Positions 28,147 through 37,143 of a DNA stretch of 64,000 nt are shown here, one piece after another. This stretch comes from Scopulibacillus daqui. Its GTDB lineage: Bacteria > Bacillota > Bacilli > Bacillales > Sporolactobacillaceae. Position numbers and translations under genes: made by a program. Location: NCBI RefSeq assembly GCF_016908855.1, contig NZ_JAFBER010000003.1, positions 124,001 through 188,000 of the forward strand. The letters are read 5' to 3'. How positions within the stretch are numbered: the stretch's first letter is position 1; each line of letters opens with the position of its first letter. The notes below the pieces were generated by a model, which made no database searches, was not told the origin of the DNA, and was given only the letters and a program-made list of their open reading frames with translations.

Positions 28147-30279
28147 ATGCTTGATCAGGCGCTGAAGATTCTTAAAGACACTTTTGGCTATGATTCGTTT
28201 CGGAATGGACAAGCGGAGATTATTCAAAATCTGCTTGAAGGGCGGGATACTGTAGGCATCATGCCGACAGGAGGCGGAAAATCTATTTGTTATCAAATCC
28301 CCGCTCTCATTCTTCCCGGTGTCACTCTCGTTGTCTCCCCTTTGATTTCATTGATGAAAGATCAAGTCGATGCCCTTGAGAAAGAAGGCGTTCCGGCAGC
28401 ATTTATTAACAGCTCTATTAGCGCTTCAGATGTTCGTGATCGGCTAAATGGCGCTATGGAAGGGCGCTATAAAATCATTTATATTGCACCGGAGCGTTTG
28501 GAATCAGCGGCTTTTTTGGACTGGCTTAACAACGTCAATTTATCCTTAATAGCGGTTGACGAAGCGCATTGTATGTCTCAATGGGGGCATGATTTCCGGC
28601 CCAGCTATCTCTTAATTAAAAAAATGATTGATCGAATTCATGCAAAACCTGTCATCGCTGCATTAACGGCAACGGCGACCCCTAAAGTAACCCGCGATAT
28701 TTGCGACATGCTGAATATTCCGGCTGAGAATGTGACAGCCACAGGGTTTGAGCGTGACAACTTGTTTTTCCAAGTCATTAAAGGACAAGACCGAGACCGG
28801 TTTCTGGAATCGTATATTAATAAAAACCGTTCTCACTCCGGCATTATTTATGCCGCTACCCGCAGAGAAGCAGAGCGTTTGCATGCTTTTTTAATTAAGC
28901 AAAATATCAATGCAGGGAAGTATCATGCCGGTATGGCGGAACAGGAACGCAACGATAATCAAGAACGATTCCTCTATGATGATCTCACCGTTATGGTAGC
29001 AACATCGGCATTCGGAATGGGCATCAATAAATCGAACGTGCGTTATGTGATCCACTACAATATACCGCGAAACATTGAGTCATATTATCAAGAAGCCGGG
29101 CGTGCCGGACGTGACGGCGAGGAAAGTGAATGTATTCTTTTATTTGCGGCTCAGGATATCCAGATTCAAAAGTTCTTGATCGATCAGTCGGAAATGGATG
29201 AGGAACGAAAAAGGCATGAATACGATAAATTGCAGCAAATGGCCGGCTATTGCCATACAGAGGCTTGTCTGCAGCAATATATTTTAAAATACTTTGGCGA
29301 CCGTGATGCGAAGGGCTGCGGTCATTGCGGCAATTGTACGGATAAGCGTGAGTCCGTTGATGTGACGCGCGACGCACAAATGGTATTTTCATGCATTAAA
29401 CGAATGAAAGAACGCTTCGGAAAAACATTGATTGCGAAAGTGTTAACCGGATCATCTGACCGTAAAATACAAAGCTTCGGATTTGATAAACTGTCTACAT
29501 TCGGCATTATGAGCGACCGCACACAAAAGCAGGTTTCAGAGCTTATTGACTATCTGACTGCCGAACAATATCTTCTGCCGACGGGCGGCCATTATCCGGT
29601 ATTAGGCTTAACCTCAAAAGCTGTCGAAGTTCTCTTAGGCAAGCGTTCAGTTTTAAGGAAAGAAAATGTTCAAGCAAAACAGTTTGTCGTGCAAGATGCG
29701 CTGTTTGAGCGTCTGCGGAAGATAAGAAAAGAAATAGCTGACGCTGAACAGGTGCCGCCGTTTGTTATTTTCTCAGATGCGACATTAAAGGAAATGGGTG
29801 CGAAACTGCCGGTTAATGAACAAGCGCTTCTAAATGTTAAAGGCATTGGCAAGCAGAAGCTGGAATTATATGGCCAAACATTCATAAATGAAATTCAGGA
29901 TTATTGCACAGAGAACGGGATCGCTCAACCTGAACCAAGCTTAGTTTCTCCTGAACCCCAAGCGAAAATAAAGAACAGTTCCAAGGAAAAGTCCCATCAT
30001 ATAACCTATCAAATGTTCAGCGAGGGCTTATCAATCCAAGAAATTGCCAATGCGCGCGGCCTCTCAACAACAACCGTTGAATCGCATTTGATTCGCTCGG
30101 CTGAGGACGGCTTTGAGATAGATTGGGGTCAATTTATCGATAAAGCACTGGAACCGCTGATTGCTAAATCTGTCGAGGAAGCAGGAACGGAAAGATTAAC
30201 CCCGATTAAACAAAGGCTGCCCGAAGAAGTGAGTTATTTTATGATTAGGGCTTATTTGCAGAAAAACATAAGAAAATAA
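28147..30279 (+). CDS. recQ: ATP-dependent DNA helicase RecQ
   Basis: 710 residues. 3'-5' helicase for repair and recombination. Walker A PTGGGKS (about residue 40), DEAHCMSQWGHDFRPSY, motif V-VI (ATSAFGMGINK, QEAGRAGRDG), the zinc site (CHTEACLQQYI...CGHCGNC), RQC winged helix, HRDC domain (about 510-585) and a C-terminal HTH-like segment (SIQEIANARGLSTTTVESHL). Longer than the B. subtilis RecQ paralogue YocI, mainly through this tail. Single gene. Confidence 0.95.
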   Translation: MLDQALKILKDTFGYDSFRNGQAEIIQNLLEGRDTVGIMPTGGGKSICYQIPALILPGVTLVVSPLISLMKDQVDALEKEGVPAAFINSSISASDVRDRLNGAMEGRYKIIYIAPERLESAAFLDWLNNVNLSLIAVDEAHCMSQWGHDFRPSYLLIKKMIDRIHAKPVIAALTATATPKVTRDICDMLNIPAENVTATGFERDNLFFQVIKGQDRDRFLESYINKNRSHSGIIYAATRREAERLHAFLIKQNINAGKYHAGMAEQERNDNQERFLYDDLTVMVATSAFGMGINKSNVRYVIHYNIPRNIESYYQEAGRAGRDGEESECILLFAAQDIQIQKFLIDQSEMDEERKRHEYDKLQQMAGYCHTEACLQQYILKYFGDRDAKGCGHCGNCTDKRESVDVTRDAQMVFSCIKRMKERFGKTLIAKVLTGSSDRKIQSFGFDKLSTFGIMSDRTQKQVSELIDYLTAEQYLLPTGGHYPVLGLTSKAVEVLLGKRSVLRKENVQAKQFVVQDALFERLRKIRKEIADAEQVPPFVIFSDATLKEMGAKLPVNEQALLNVKGIGKQKLELYGQTFINEIQDYCTENGIAQPEPSLVSPEPQAKIKNSSKEKSHHITYQMFSEGLSIQEIANARGLSTTTVESHLIRSAEDGFEIDWGQFIDKALEPLIAKSVEEAGTERLTPIKQRLPEEVSYFMIRAYLQKNIRK

Positions 30280-30297
30280 CCAGATCAGTTCAATTTG

Positions 30298-30336
30298 CCA
30301 GCAAAAGCCCCTCCAGATGGGGGCTTTTTTGCTGGC
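30298..30336 (+). terminator. Terminator after recQ
   Basis: GCCAGCAAAAGCCCC pairs with GGGGGCTTTTTTGCTGGC; a long stem with an internal T-run. Confidence 0.88.
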
Positions 30337-30382
30337 TTTTAATATTTAAAAAAATGGAAAGCCTATTTTTAAAAAAACCTAT

Positions 30383-30415
30383 TGTATTAAGTGTATTAAG
30401 TGATATAATACACTT
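30383..30415 (+). promoter_or_regulatory. Promoter and operator of the YtrA-type operon
   Basis: AAGTGTATTA (30389-30398) and TAATACACTT (30406-30415) form a perfect 10-bp inverted repeat with a 7-bp centre. The TATAAT at 30404 lies inside it. This is the likely binding site of the regulator encoded next. Confidence 0.75.
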
Positions 30416-30457
30416 GAACCACATGAAATTAACGCTCCCCTGGATGGAGGGAATGCA

Positions 30458-30865
30458 ATGGATATACGACAGGTTGGAGCTTTGACATTTCAGCTAGACT
30501 TTAGCCAACCGCTTTATGAACAAATTTTAGAACAAATCCGGAGTGCTTTAGCAAAAGGAGAGATTGGATTGGGAGAGAAAATTCCATCGGTTCGTGAAAT
30601 GGCGCACGCGCTGAAAATTAATCCTAATACGGTAATGCGGGCATATAAAGAATTAGAACGAGATGGTTTAACAGAAAAGCGCCGGGGCCAAGGCACTTTT
30701 GTTACGACTTCAGAAGAGCGTGTTAAGACGTTTCGTGCTGAACTCGTTAAAGAATATATAGACGACTTTTTAAATAAAATGGAGAGTCTCGGGTACTCAT
30801 GGGAAGATATTGAAGGCTATATGCAAGAGAGAGGATCGAGGCGAAAAGGGAGTGATTTAACATGA
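30458..30865 (+). CDS. GntR-family regulator, YtrA type
   Basis: 135 residues. N-terminal winged helix (about 15-80, with IPSVREMAHALKINPNTVMRAYKELERDGL) and only a short dimerisation tail, which defines the YtrA subfamily. These repress an adjacent ABC transporter operon and respond to cell-envelope stress. It overlaps the next gene by ATGA. The palindrome over its own -10 supports autoregulation. Confidence 0.9.
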   Translation: MDIRQVGALTFQLDFSQPLYEQILEQIRSALAKGEIGLGEKIPSVREMAHALKINPNTVMRAYKELERDGLTEKRRGQGTFVTTSEERVKTFRAELVKEYIDDFLNKMESLGYSWEDIEGYMQERGSRRKGSDLT

Positions 30866-31578
30866 CCGCATCTATTGTAAATTGTCAGCAAATCACAAAA
30901 AGATATGGCGATAAACACGCTTTAGATGAATTAAACGTCTCTATACCTGAAAACAAAATTGTTGGGATACTTGGACCAAACGGATCAGGCAAATCAACTT
31001 TCTTTCGTATGATTACCGGATTGGTGAAACCTGACAGCGGCGAGATTGAAGTGTTAGGGAAACGGCCGGGCTCGGGAATTAACCGCGAAATCGCCTATTT
31101 GCCTGACAGAGCTCGCTGGTACCCCAATCATACCGTGGCCGGCGCTTTTGAATGGGCGGAAAAGCTTCTCCCCGGCTTTGATATAGCTAATGCGAAAGAA
31201 TTGGCTGATTTTATGGAGATGAAACGAGATATGCGAGTAAGCGGCATGTCCCGCGGCCAAGAGGCAAGGCTCATGTTAATTCTTTGTATGGCAAGAAATG
31301 TACCGCTCATCATTTTGGATGAACCATTCTCCGGCATCGACGTCATTTCGCGGGAACGCATTATTGAAGGGATGATCGATTATCTCAGTGACCGGGATCA
31401 GACTATTCTTATCAGCACACATGAGATCTACGAAGTGGAAGGCATGTTCGACTATGCCATCTTCCTTAATCAAGGGAAGGCCATTTTATCAGGGGATACA
31501 GAAGAGCTTCGTGCACAATACGGATCAATGCATGATATCTTTCGACAATTTTATCGTTATGGAAAAGGAGGGTTTTAA
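30862..31578 (+). CDS. ABC transporter ATPase (YtrB-like)
   Basis: 238 residues. Walker A GPNGSGKST and Walker B LIILDEPFSGID are standard, but the signature reads GMSRGQEARL in place of LSGGQ, a common drift in YtrB-type ATPases. Translationally coupled to the regulator by a 4-bp overlap and followed 2 bp later by the permease gene, with which it should form one transporter. Confidence 0.9.
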   Translation: MTASIVNCQQITKRYGDKHALDELNVSIPENKIVGILGPNGSGKSTFFRMITGLVKPDSGEIEVLGKRPGSGINREIAYLPDRARWYPNHTVAGAFEWAEKLLPGFDIANAKELADFMEMKRDMRVSGMSRGQEARLMLILCMARNVPLIILDEPFSGIDVISRERIIEGMIDYLSDRDQTILISTHEIYEVEGMFDYAIFLNQGKAILSGDTEELRAQYGSMHDIFRQFYRYGKGGF

Positions 31579-31580
31579 CA

Positions 31581-32381
31581 TTGCCTTCTTCAAATGTTTT
31601 CTGGACGCTCGTTAAATATGAACTTAAATCTGGATATATGACAAGAAAAAAAATGCGCAAGGGCAAAATGCCTCAGAAAATTTGGCTGATGTATGCCGTG
31701 CTGCTTTTTATCGTATTTCTATGCTTTACAGTCTATGCGACTAATCAACATTGGGGTTTCCAACTGAGAAATGTATGGTATTTTACACTTGGTCTGCCGT
31801 GGATGTTGTTTGGTTATGGGATGGGAGCGATTAAAAATGAATGGGAAAACAGTACGGAAGGCTGGTGGCTGACGCTTCCTTATTCGCGAAACACATTAAT
31901 CGGAGCGAAATATATCGCAGCTTTGCTTAAGACTCTGTACATTCTCCTGGTCACTTATGCATTAGCTATTGTTTATGGTGTTCTGTACGGCGTCTGTATC
32001 AGTGTTTTAAAAGGGGGCTTTCCTCTTCATGAGGTGATCTTTTTTATCGTGTCGGGATTCTGGTGGTATTTATTATTAATGGGCTTAATGCCGCTCATGG
32101 TCTCCATAGGGGTGCTTGTCGCTGTCATTAAGTATACAAACGCTAAATATATTTCCCCGCTGATTTATTTCTTTATGTTTATATTAGGATACGGTATGTA
32201 CGGCGGGTTAGGCGTCATGAATCAAAAGCATAATTTATATTCCATTTTCAGCGGCGAAACAAGTCCCGGTTCATCGCCATTTCCAGTTGTATTTTTCTAT
32301 TTCTTGATCGCAGGATGGATTTTGGCCTATTTATTGACCCGTTTTTCGGCTTACTTGTTAAAAAATAAATTGGATGTATAA
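31581..32381 (+). CDS. ABC transporter membrane subunit
   Basis: 266 residues, about six transmembrane helices after a basic N-terminal section (SGYMTRKKMRKGKMPQK). TTG start 9 bases after AAAGGAGGG. Partner of the upstream ATPase. The EWENSTEGWWLTLPYSRNTLIGAKY block is typical of ABC-2-type permeases of the YtrC/D kind. Substrate unknown. Confidence 0.82.
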   Translation: MPSSNVFWTLVKYELKSGYMTRKKMRKGKMPQKIWLMYAVLLFIVFLCFTVYATNQHWGFQLRNVWYFTLGLPWMLFGYGMGAIKNEWENSTEGWWLTLPYSRNTLIGAKYIAALLKTLYILLVTYALAIVYGVLYGVCISVLKGGFPLHEVIFFIVSGFWWYLLLMGLMPLMVSIGVLVAVIKYTNAKYISPLIYFFMFILGYGMYGGLGVMNQKHNLYSIFSGETSPGSSPFPVVFFYFLIAGWILAYLLTRFSAYLLKNKLDV

Positions 32382-32408
32382 ATGTAACCTAAGGTAGGAG
32401 GGGCTGTA

Positions 32409-33377
32409 ATGGAAACAGTGTTGAATTCAGAGTCTTTTAATGCTCAAAGCCAATCGGCAAATACCCTTTTGGAAGTTAGTCATTTGAAGAAAACATACGG
32501 TAAGAAGCAAGCGTTGGAAGACGTTACCTTTTCGGTCAAAGCGGGAAGCTGTTTCGGTTTGCTTGGACCAAACGGCGCCGGCAAGTCGACAACAATGAAG
32601 ATTTTAACAGGTATTATTAAGGCGGATGGCGGCAGTGCAAATCTTTTGGGCACAGATGTTTCAAAGGATAAAAATATGGTTTCGAAATACATCGGTTATG
32701 TACCGCAGGAAATCACTTTGTATGAGCAATTAAGCGCCTATGATAACCTTGTTTTTTTCGGGGAAGCGTACGGCATTCGCGGCAGCGAGTTAAAGCGCCG
32801 GATTAATGAAGTCTTGGAGGACACTGGTTTATCAGAGCGTGCGAAGGACGCGGTCAAAACCTTTTCCGGCGGTATGAAACGGCGGATCAACATTGCCTGC
32901 GCTTTATTGCATCGTCCGAAATTGCTCATTTTAGATGAACCGACAGTTGGGATTGATCCGCAATCACGCAATCGCATTTTTGAAATGATACGCGCGCTGA
33001 ATCAATCAGGAATAACGATCATTTATTCTACACATTACATGGAAGAGGTCGAAACATTATGTGACGAAATTGCCATTATTGACCACGGCAACGTCATGGC
33101 TCAAGGTCCGCTTGGCGAATTGCTCGAACGTTTCGGGCAAAGAGCCATTTATATTGAAACAAGCGGATTAACAGAGATCCCGCAATTGCCGCATGTGATG
33201 AAAACACGCAAAGAAGGGTCGGGCTGGGTTCTAGAAACGGACCAAGTCTCAAATGTTATGACAAACCTTATTAAACTGGCGGCAGACAATCATTGGGATG
33301 TTAAACAGATCGAAGTCGTCAGACCATCGTTGGAAACTGTCTTTTTATCTCTCACTGGAACGGCTCTCAGAGATTAA
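32409..33377 (+). CDS. ABC-2 transporter ATPase
   Basis: 322 residues. Walker A GPNGAGKST, signature FSGGMKRR, Walker B LLILDEPTVGIDP, H-loop STHYMEE, then a C-terminal DUF4162-like extension (about 235-322) usual in drug or lipid exporters. GGAGGGG precedes the ATG. It lies 27 bp behind the first transporter and pairs with the permease at 33429, giving the operon two complete exporters. Confidence 0.9.
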   Translation: METVLNSESFNAQSQSANTLLEVSHLKKTYGKKQALEDVTFSVKAGSCFGLLGPNGAGKSTTMKILTGIIKADGGSANLLGTDVSKDKNMVSKYIGYVPQEITLYEQLSAYDNLVFFGEAYGIRGSELKRRINEVLEDTGLSERAKDAVKTFSGGMKRRINIACALLHRPKLLILDEPTVGIDPQSRNRIFEMIRALNQSGITIIYSTHYMEEVETLCDEIAIIDHGNVMAQGPLGELLERFGQRAIYIETSGLTEIPQLPHVMKTRKEGSGWVLETDQVSNVMTNLIKLAADNHWDVKQIEVVRPSLETVFLSLTGTALRD

Positions 33378-33428
33378 TAGGGGTCTATCTCACGTGAATT
33401 GTGGATAACTTATGAGAAGGAGATTGCG

Positions 33429-34574
33429 ATGAAATCAATTATAGTTAAAGAGTTAAAGTTGATTTTAAAAGAAAAGAGAAGTTACTTTTTTCTTTTGATT
33501 ATGCCTCTGCTTATGATTGTTATGTTCGGTTCGGTCTTCGGCAATACAGATGATTCAACCGTAGATATTCATGTTATTGACCAAGATCATTCTTTGGCAT
33601 CTAAAGCCTTTCTTAGCCAGATGGGCCATATTAAAGGCATTAACTTGGAGAAAACTGCTTCGAAAAACACAAAAGACGAGATTGATAAAATTAAAAAAGG
33701 GCAGTTGTCGTCCGTCATCGTTATAAATAAAGGGTTTCAAAAGGCTTTGAAGGAAGGGAAACAAGCGGACTTGAAGCTTTACCAAGACCCGTCCTCAGCT
33801 TCATCCGTTGCGCCTGTTAAAGCCGTGCTTAAAAATATTGCCAATGGCTATCGGGAACAAAAGTTATCTCAAACACTTGCGGCCAAAGGGATTTCTAAAG
33901 AGGATATTTCAAAAACATTAGCTCAGCCAATAGTGATTAAAGATGTCAATACAACAGCAACGGGTATTAATTACATTTCACAAATCGTTCCAGGCATGAC
34001 TGTTATGTTTGTGTTCTACATTATGATTTCAATGGCCAAACGTTTCTTTGATGAAAAGAAATCGGGGTTGTTGGCAAGGGTTCAAAGCACAACCGTCAAA
34101 CCCTATCAATATTTGATCGGGATGTGGCTCCCATTTGTTATTATCGTTTTTGCCCAATGCGTACTCCTCTTCGCTTTTGGACATTGGGTTTACAACCTTA
34201 ACCTTGGGGATCTCGCTGCATTAGGCCTCATTATTATTTGCATCAGCATCTGCAGTTCGGGGCTTGGCTTGGCGCTCTCATTAATTGTCAGCAGCGAAAA
34301 TATGGCCATGGTTATTTCACAGATTATTGCGCTTGGCGGCGCGATGGTCGGCGGATTATGGATGCCTTCTTATCTCATGCCGTCATTTGTGCAAACGATC
34401 GGTCAGTTTACACCGCAATTTTGGGCTCAAAAGAGTCTGCAAGATGTCATCGCCCGCGGCGCGCATATTGGAAATGTTATAGATGGTCTCGCCATTCTTA
34501 CGGCATTCGGCATTGTGGGATTAATTGTAGCGATGATTTGTTTTCCAAGGTTTTTACGTTCAGCAGCAAACTAG
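33429..34574 (+). CDS. ABC-2 type permease
   Basis: 381 residues: one N-terminal helix, a large extracytoplasmic region (about 45-175) and five or six helices in the second half, the layout of drug/antibiotic exporter permeases. ATG 33429 has GAAGGAG before it; the open frame extends back to a TTG at 33399 with no ribosome site. A DnaA-box match (TGTGGATAA, 33400-33408) lies in the gap before it. The operon ends at the hairpin at 34640. Confidence 0.88.
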   Translation: MKSIIVKELKLILKEKRSYFFLLIMPLLMIVMFGSVFGNTDDSTVDIHVIDQDHSLASKAFLSQMGHIKGINLEKTASKNTKDEIDKIKKGQLSSVIVINKGFQKALKEGKQADLKLYQDPSSASSVAPVKAVLKNIANGYREQKLSQTLAAKGISKEDISKTLAQPIVIKDVNTTATGINYISQIVPGMTVMFVFYIMISMAKRFFDEKKSGLLARVQSTTVKPYQYLIGMWLPFVIIVFAQCVLLFAFGHWVYNLNLGDLAALGLIIICISICSSGLGLALSLIVSSENMAMVISQIIALGGAMVGGLWMPSYLMPSFVQTIGQFTPQFWAQKSLQDVIARGAHIGNVIDGLAILTAFGIVGLIVAMICFPRFLRSAAN

Positions 34575-34639
34575 CAAGCGGGGAAAATATCATTGCAGCA
34601 TGAGGCGGAAAAGGATAAGATTCCTGTTATTCTTCAAGA

Positions 34640-34666
34640 AAAATCGGGTGTATGGCCCGATTTTTT
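34640..34666 (+). terminator. Terminator of the ABC operon
   Basis: AAATCGGG pairs with CCCGATTT, followed by T-run. Confidence 0.8.
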
Positions 34667-34693
34667 CTATATAAATAAACTTCTTAAGAAGAA

Positions 34694-35062
34694 TTAATCG
34701 GCAGAGGCTGTCTTGATTTGATTCTTTACAGCTTTTACAAATGAATCAATATCTCCTTTTTGTATTAAGGACATTGACTCCTTTGTTCCTTCATGGAAAA
34801 AACTCACTTTTTCGTTATGGCCAATATAACTTTTCTCTTTGTTTATTTTTTGGATAACCTCATATGGATATTTTTCAATAATTTCCGTTTTCATGTAATG
34901 ACAATAAAAAATAATCTGTTTATTTGTTGCCGCTAAAATGCCTTGTCTTCGGCCGCCGACTCCTGCAAACGGGTATGAATATTGTCCGTAAATCGCGGCT
35001 AAAAGGGTTTCATCATTTTCTAATACCTTTGTTTTGACTTCACTCAATAACTTTTCGTACAT
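34694..35062 (-). CDS. Small PH-domain-like protein
   Basis: 122 residues, cytoplasmic. The pattern GGRRQGILAATNKQIIFY...YPYEVIQKINKEKSYIGHNEKVSFF is the beta-strand rhythm of bacterial PH-like (YokE-type) domains. ATG 35062 has GAGGAGG in front; a longer frame starting with GTG at 35083 would place that ribosome site inside the gene. Function unknown; such domains often bind proteins or membranes. Confidence 0.7.
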   Translation of the reverse strand: MYEKLLSEVKTKVLENDETLLAAIYGQYSYPFAGVGGRRQGILAATNKQIIFYCHYMKTEIIEKYPYEVIQKINKEKSYIGHNEKVSFFHEGTKESMSLIQKGDIDSFVKAVKNQIKTASAD

Positions 35063-35641
35063 AGCGGCCTCCTCATCAATCACTTTTTAGGATGACATTA
35101 ATAGAAGCAATATAAACAAACCTTCCTACATCTTAATATTCTCACTTCCCCATCAGCATGCAGATTTCTTTGTCTTCTGTAAATAATATGATAAGTGCAA
35201 CAACAAGAGACATCATAAAGTAAGATATGAAATGTTTTTGTCCTTCGTATCCTGGTAAATCATTAAATAAGGTCAATTTTTTAAATATGATATATTTTAA
35301 AATAAAAAATTTAAATTGTAAATAATATGTATTTTTGAAACCATTTAAGTTAGGCCGATTCCTCTTTTACGGATCGATTTTTTATTAGCCATTGTTGTTT
35401 AAAATTTATTAAAACCTTGGGCTGACCTACTGGAAACTTAGATGATGACAACAAAAAAATGGTGATCAACATTTTTTAAAAATTCATTTTTAGGCTCTTT
35501 GCTTTACCATATGATAGTTGGGTAAAGATCATTAAGCCATTCGCCGCTGAACAGAAAACTGAATGGATAGCCGCTGATGTTCCGATGCGAATGTTTTATA
35601 AAAAAATGCAAATAATACTTTAAGGAAAAGGAGGAAGGATA
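35063..35641. other. 579-bp gap, very AT-rich, no gene
   Basis: Bases 35260-35345 are almost pure A/T. A weak hairpin CGATTCC/GGATCG at about 35353 with a T-run looks like a terminator left without a gene. A short minus-strand open stretch near 35160-35290 and a + strand fragment near 35550 look protein-like but have no start or ribosome site. Probably decayed sequence. Confidence 0.5.
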
Positions 35642-35791
35642 ATGGCAAAGCGGAAACAGCCGAGAGAAGCGGCGCGGAACAATAATTTTACACCAACAGA
35701 AAGCATGGCTAATATGGATTTAACGGATAAAACATTTGCGGAAGCTGAGATTCCGGAGAAGCTTAAAAATCCGCACCGCAAGGAAGAGTAA
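35642..35791 (+). CDS. Small hydrophilic protein, possibly spore-related
   Basis: 49 residues with an excellent ribosome site (AAAAGGAGGA, ATG at 35642) and an immediate terminator, so it is surely expressed. MAKRKQPREAARNNNFTPTE at the N-terminus and a charged EIPEKLKNPHRKEE end resemble the size and composition of minor small acid-soluble spore proteins, but I cannot place it in a named family. Confidence 0.75.
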   Translation: MAKRKQPREAARNNNFTPTESMANMDLTDKTFAEAEIPEKLKNPHRKEE

Positions 35792-35819
35792 AGGGGCTTG
35801 AAAACGGCCCCTTCTTTTT
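35791..35819 (+). terminator. Terminator of the small spore-like gene
   Basis: AAGGGGC pairs with GCCCCTT, then CTTTTTC; it begins at the stop codon. Confidence 0.85.
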
Positions 35820-36009
35820 CATTCAGCGGCTTGCCCTTTACTAACATACAGCAAAAAATTTTTGTGATGACCCCAATGAAATCCATCGTGATACGTATGA
35901 TATAATAAAGTATATTTTGACATCTCTTATCTGCGAATAGTATGATTGAATCATTGGTCTATCATTCTATTATCCAGCGGTAGATTTTAACTCAAGAGAG
36001 GTTATTAAG

Positions 36010-36894
36010 ATGTTAAATAAAATCATTGTTCCGATTTTATCGGCCATATTAATTGGTATAGGAATATCCGGGACGATATCAGCTAAAGCAGATTCAGCTC
36101 CAGGCGATGTGATTGTCACGATGGGGGCGAATCTGACGAAAGAGCAGAAGGATAAAATGTTAAGGGAAATGAATGTTGACCCGACACAAGCTGAGATTAT
36201 TACCGTTACAAATGCGGAAGAGCATAAATATCTTGACAAATATATGCCGAAATCCCAAATCGGCAGCCGGGCGATCAGTTCCGCCAAAATTACTTTGAAG
36301 GACAAAGGAACGGGATTATCTGTCCGTACCCATAATATCAATTATGTTTCAGATGATATGTACATTAACGCCTTATCAACAGCAGGCGTTAAAGATGCCA
36401 GCATATATATCACGGCTCCTTTCAATGTGTCGGGAACAGCGGCATTGACAGGTTTAATCAAAGCCTATGAAACATCCACGGGCAAAGTGATACCTGAAAA
36501 GCAAAAACAAGTGGCTAACGAAGAAATGGTGAAAACAGCGCAGCTGGCGGATGAGAACGGTATCGGAAAAGAAAAAGCAGCGGATCTCATGACAACTATC
36601 AAAGAAAAAATAGCCAAGGATAAGCCATCCAGCGATCAAGAAATGAGAAATATTATTAATGATTCGGCAAATAAAGTCGGCATTAACTTAGACAGCCGCG
36701 ATACCAACAAATTAGTCGTCTTATTTAACAAAATTGAAAACTTGAATATTAATTGGAACACAGTGGCTGACCAGCTGCAGAATGCTAAAAATAAAATAAC
36801 GCAAACTGCAAATTCTGAAGAAGCCAAAGGCTTTTTTGAAAAGCTCAAAGACTTTTTCCAATCGCTTGTGAATAAAATAAGTTCAGCTCTTTAA
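36010..36894 (+). CDS. YpuA-like DUF1002 secreted protein
   Basis: 294 residues with a signal peptide (MLNKIIVPILSAILIGIGIS core, cleavage near AKA-DS). The DUF1002 core is clear: VTMGANLTKEQKDKMLREM, a YMPKSQIGSRAISSAKI block and NVSGTAALTGLIKAYE. The last 100 residues are helical and amphipathic. Exported envelope protein of unknown function. GAGAGG precedes the ATG by 9 bases. Monocistronic. Confidence 0.85.
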   Translation: MLNKIIVPILSAILIGIGISGTISAKADSAPGDVIVTMGANLTKEQKDKMLREMNVDPTQAEIITVTNAEEHKYLDKYMPKSQIGSRAISSAKITLKDKGTGLSVRTHNINYVSDDMYINALSTAGVKDASIYITAPFNVSGTAALTGLIKAYETSTGKVIPEKQKQVANEEMVKTAQLADENGIGKEKAADLMTTIKEKIAKDKPSSDQEMRNIINDSANKVGINLDSRDTNKLVVLFNKIENLNINWNTVADQLQNAKNKITQTANSEEAKGFFEKLKDFFQSLVNKISSAL

Positions 36895-36898
36895 TATA

Positions 36899-36930
36899 TA
36901 AAACGCGCCAAAAAAACGGCGCGTTTTTTT
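36899..36930 (+). terminator. Terminator after the YpuA-like gene
   Basis: AAAACGCGCC pairs with GGCGCGTTTT, followed by T-run. Confidence 0.88.
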
Positions 36931-37047
36931 ATATTTCCACACAGCCTGAATAGATCCGATACGGTCAGCATCTGAGGCAACCGGCGGCGGAATCTTAAGG
37001 TAGAAGCCGTGAAACGTCACTCTGGAAAAGAGAACGGGAGAGAACTG

Positions 37048-37110
37048 ATGGATTTAAATAGGGGGTTTTATACAGGAAATGAATGGAATATTAACGGTTG
37101 GATAACCTAA
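37048..37110 (+). CDS. Possible 20-residue leader peptide
   Basis: ATG at 37048 preceded by GGGAGAG, reading MDLNRGFYTGNEWNINGWIT and stopping 33 bp before the glycosyltransferase. The ribosome site is good but the peptide matches nothing I know. It could be a regulatory upstream frame or chance. Confidence 0.3.
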   Translation: MDLNRGFYTGNEWNINGWIT

Positions 37111-37143
37111 TTGTATAAGACTGTCGTATGGTGGTGACAACCT

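Noticed and set aside
35160-35340. Minus-strand open stretch ending with a membrane-like segment (FMMSLVVALIILF)
   Set aside because: No usable start codon or ribosome site, and open frames arise easily in such AT-rich DNA.
36940-37046. GC-rich stretch that might be a riboswitch before the sugar cassette
   Set aside because: Compared by eye with c-di-GMP, fluoride, guanidine, preQ1 and cobalamin consensus patterns; none fits. A covariance-model search would decide.
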